Origin: Candidatus Daviesbacteria bacterium
Lineage (GTDB): Bacteria > Patescibacteriota > Microgenomatia > Daviesbacterales > UBA10151
DNA: 58,904 nucleotides
Assembly: GCA_016183225.1 (NCBI GenBank)
Contig: JACPEZ010000047.1
Span: forward strand, 1 to 58,904
Direction: 5' to 3'
This document shows positions 58,713 through 58,904 of this stretch, piece after piece; the stretch's first letter is position 1; each line of letters begins with the position of its first letter. Both the position numbers and the translations under genes were made by a program. The notes under the pieces are model-generated. The model was not told the origin of the DNA. It saw only the letters and a list, made by a program, of their open reading frames with translations, and ran no database searches.

Positions 58713-58904
58713 ATGAAAAGAGAATTTTCTGCAGGGGGGATAGTATTTAATAAAAAGGGCCAAGTGCTTTTGACCAAGCACTCCCAAAATCATCACTGGT
58801 CCTTTCCCAAGGGCTTAATTGACCCCGGCCAAACTCCCCAGGAAGCAGCAGTCAGGGAAGTCAAAGAAGAAGGTGGAGTGGAAGCTAAAATTGTAGAGAA
58901 GATA
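58713..58904 (+). CDS. Nudix hydrolase, N-terminal part (cut by window end)
   Basis: Sixty-four codons are visible, beginning MKREFSAGGIVFNKKGQVLL. The Nudix box reads GLIDPGQTPQEAAVREVKEE with two departures from GX5EX7REUXEEXGU: Gln replaces the first Glu and GG replaces TG at the end, while the metal-binding REVKEE core is kept. The family hydrolyses nucleoside diphosphate derivatives. The gene begins seven bases after tRNA-Arg(CCG) and continues past the window. Confidence 0.85.
   Translation, partial: MKREFSAGGIVFNKKGQVLLTKHSQNHHWSFPKGLIDPGQTPQEAAVREVKEEGGVEAKIVEKI

Noticed and set aside
58509..58796. Minus-strand frame with REESNLQPSGPEPEVLSIEL
   Set aside because: Antisense translation of tRNA-Arg(CCG).

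Overview
The window looks like a chromosomal segment of a Patescibacteria (Candidate Phyla Radiation) bacterium, most likely a Microgenomates-type lineage. This is inference from gene content. Supporting features are short or compact housekeeping proteins, an epimerase-DUF4012 fusion, COG4741 endonuclease and KhpB next to the origin, S23 four-helix-bundle cassettes, many AbiEii and DUF4143 genes, and a type IV secretion-like locus with many small VirB2-like subunits. TGA is used as a normal stop, so the genetic code is standard.

Layout. 46-3626 holds tsaD, a small unknown gene and valS. 3610-4286 is a PIN/Phd toxin-antitoxin pair. 4333-13902 runs leftward: rplY, an EamA transporter, the epimerase-DUF4012 fusion, RNase H, a flippase, an O-antigen-ligase-like protein, khpB, yidC, yidD, rnpA, rpmH and an aspartic protease. 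yidD (56 aa) and rpmH (45 aa) are short genes read directly from the sequence. dnaA, a DnaA-box-rich AT stretch (oriC), a COG4741 endonuclease and dnaN follow on the plus strand, so the replication origin lies near 15.4 kb and genes point away from it on both sides.

17029-35812 is a type IV secretion-like locus in two leftward blocks. The first (17-23 kb) has a cell-wall hydrolase, a VirB4 ATPase with its N-terminal domain encoded separately, and a PrgI-like membrane protein. The second (30.5-35.8 kb) has a VirB6-like protein and six tandem VirB2-like paralogues. Between them a rightward island encodes a 478-aa zinc-ribbon protein, an AbiE pair and a 1226-aa protein of unknown function. No relaxase or coupling ATPase is visible. 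comFC, dprA and yifB/comM also occur in the window, so DNA uptake is a reasonable hypothesis for the apparatus.

35881-39355 is an accessory island (AbiEii pair and two DUF4143 ATPases) punctuated by partial copies of the start region of the adjoining pilin-like gene. 39473-45535 holds a SpoIID-like protein, membrane proteins, smpB, tmRNA and comFC. 45579-46937 has a LAGLIDADG endonuclease gene overlapping one of two serine tRNAs and a possible recombinase remnant. Two glycosyltransferase-like membrane proteins follow. 49988-54091 is a conflict-type locus: an Xre regulator, an archaeo-eukaryotic primase fused to an SF2 helicase, small proteins and a caspase-like protease. The right end has dprA, yifB, yraN, three tRNAs, a second EamA transporter and a truncated Nudix gene.

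Two genome-wide habits stand out. First, degenerate tandem repeats with a 7-base period occur at about twenty places, between genes and inside them, repeatedly forming signal-peptide cores or extra loops. Second, many sigma70-like promoters place the -10 box only 6-11 bases before the start codon, which suggests leaderless mRNAs.
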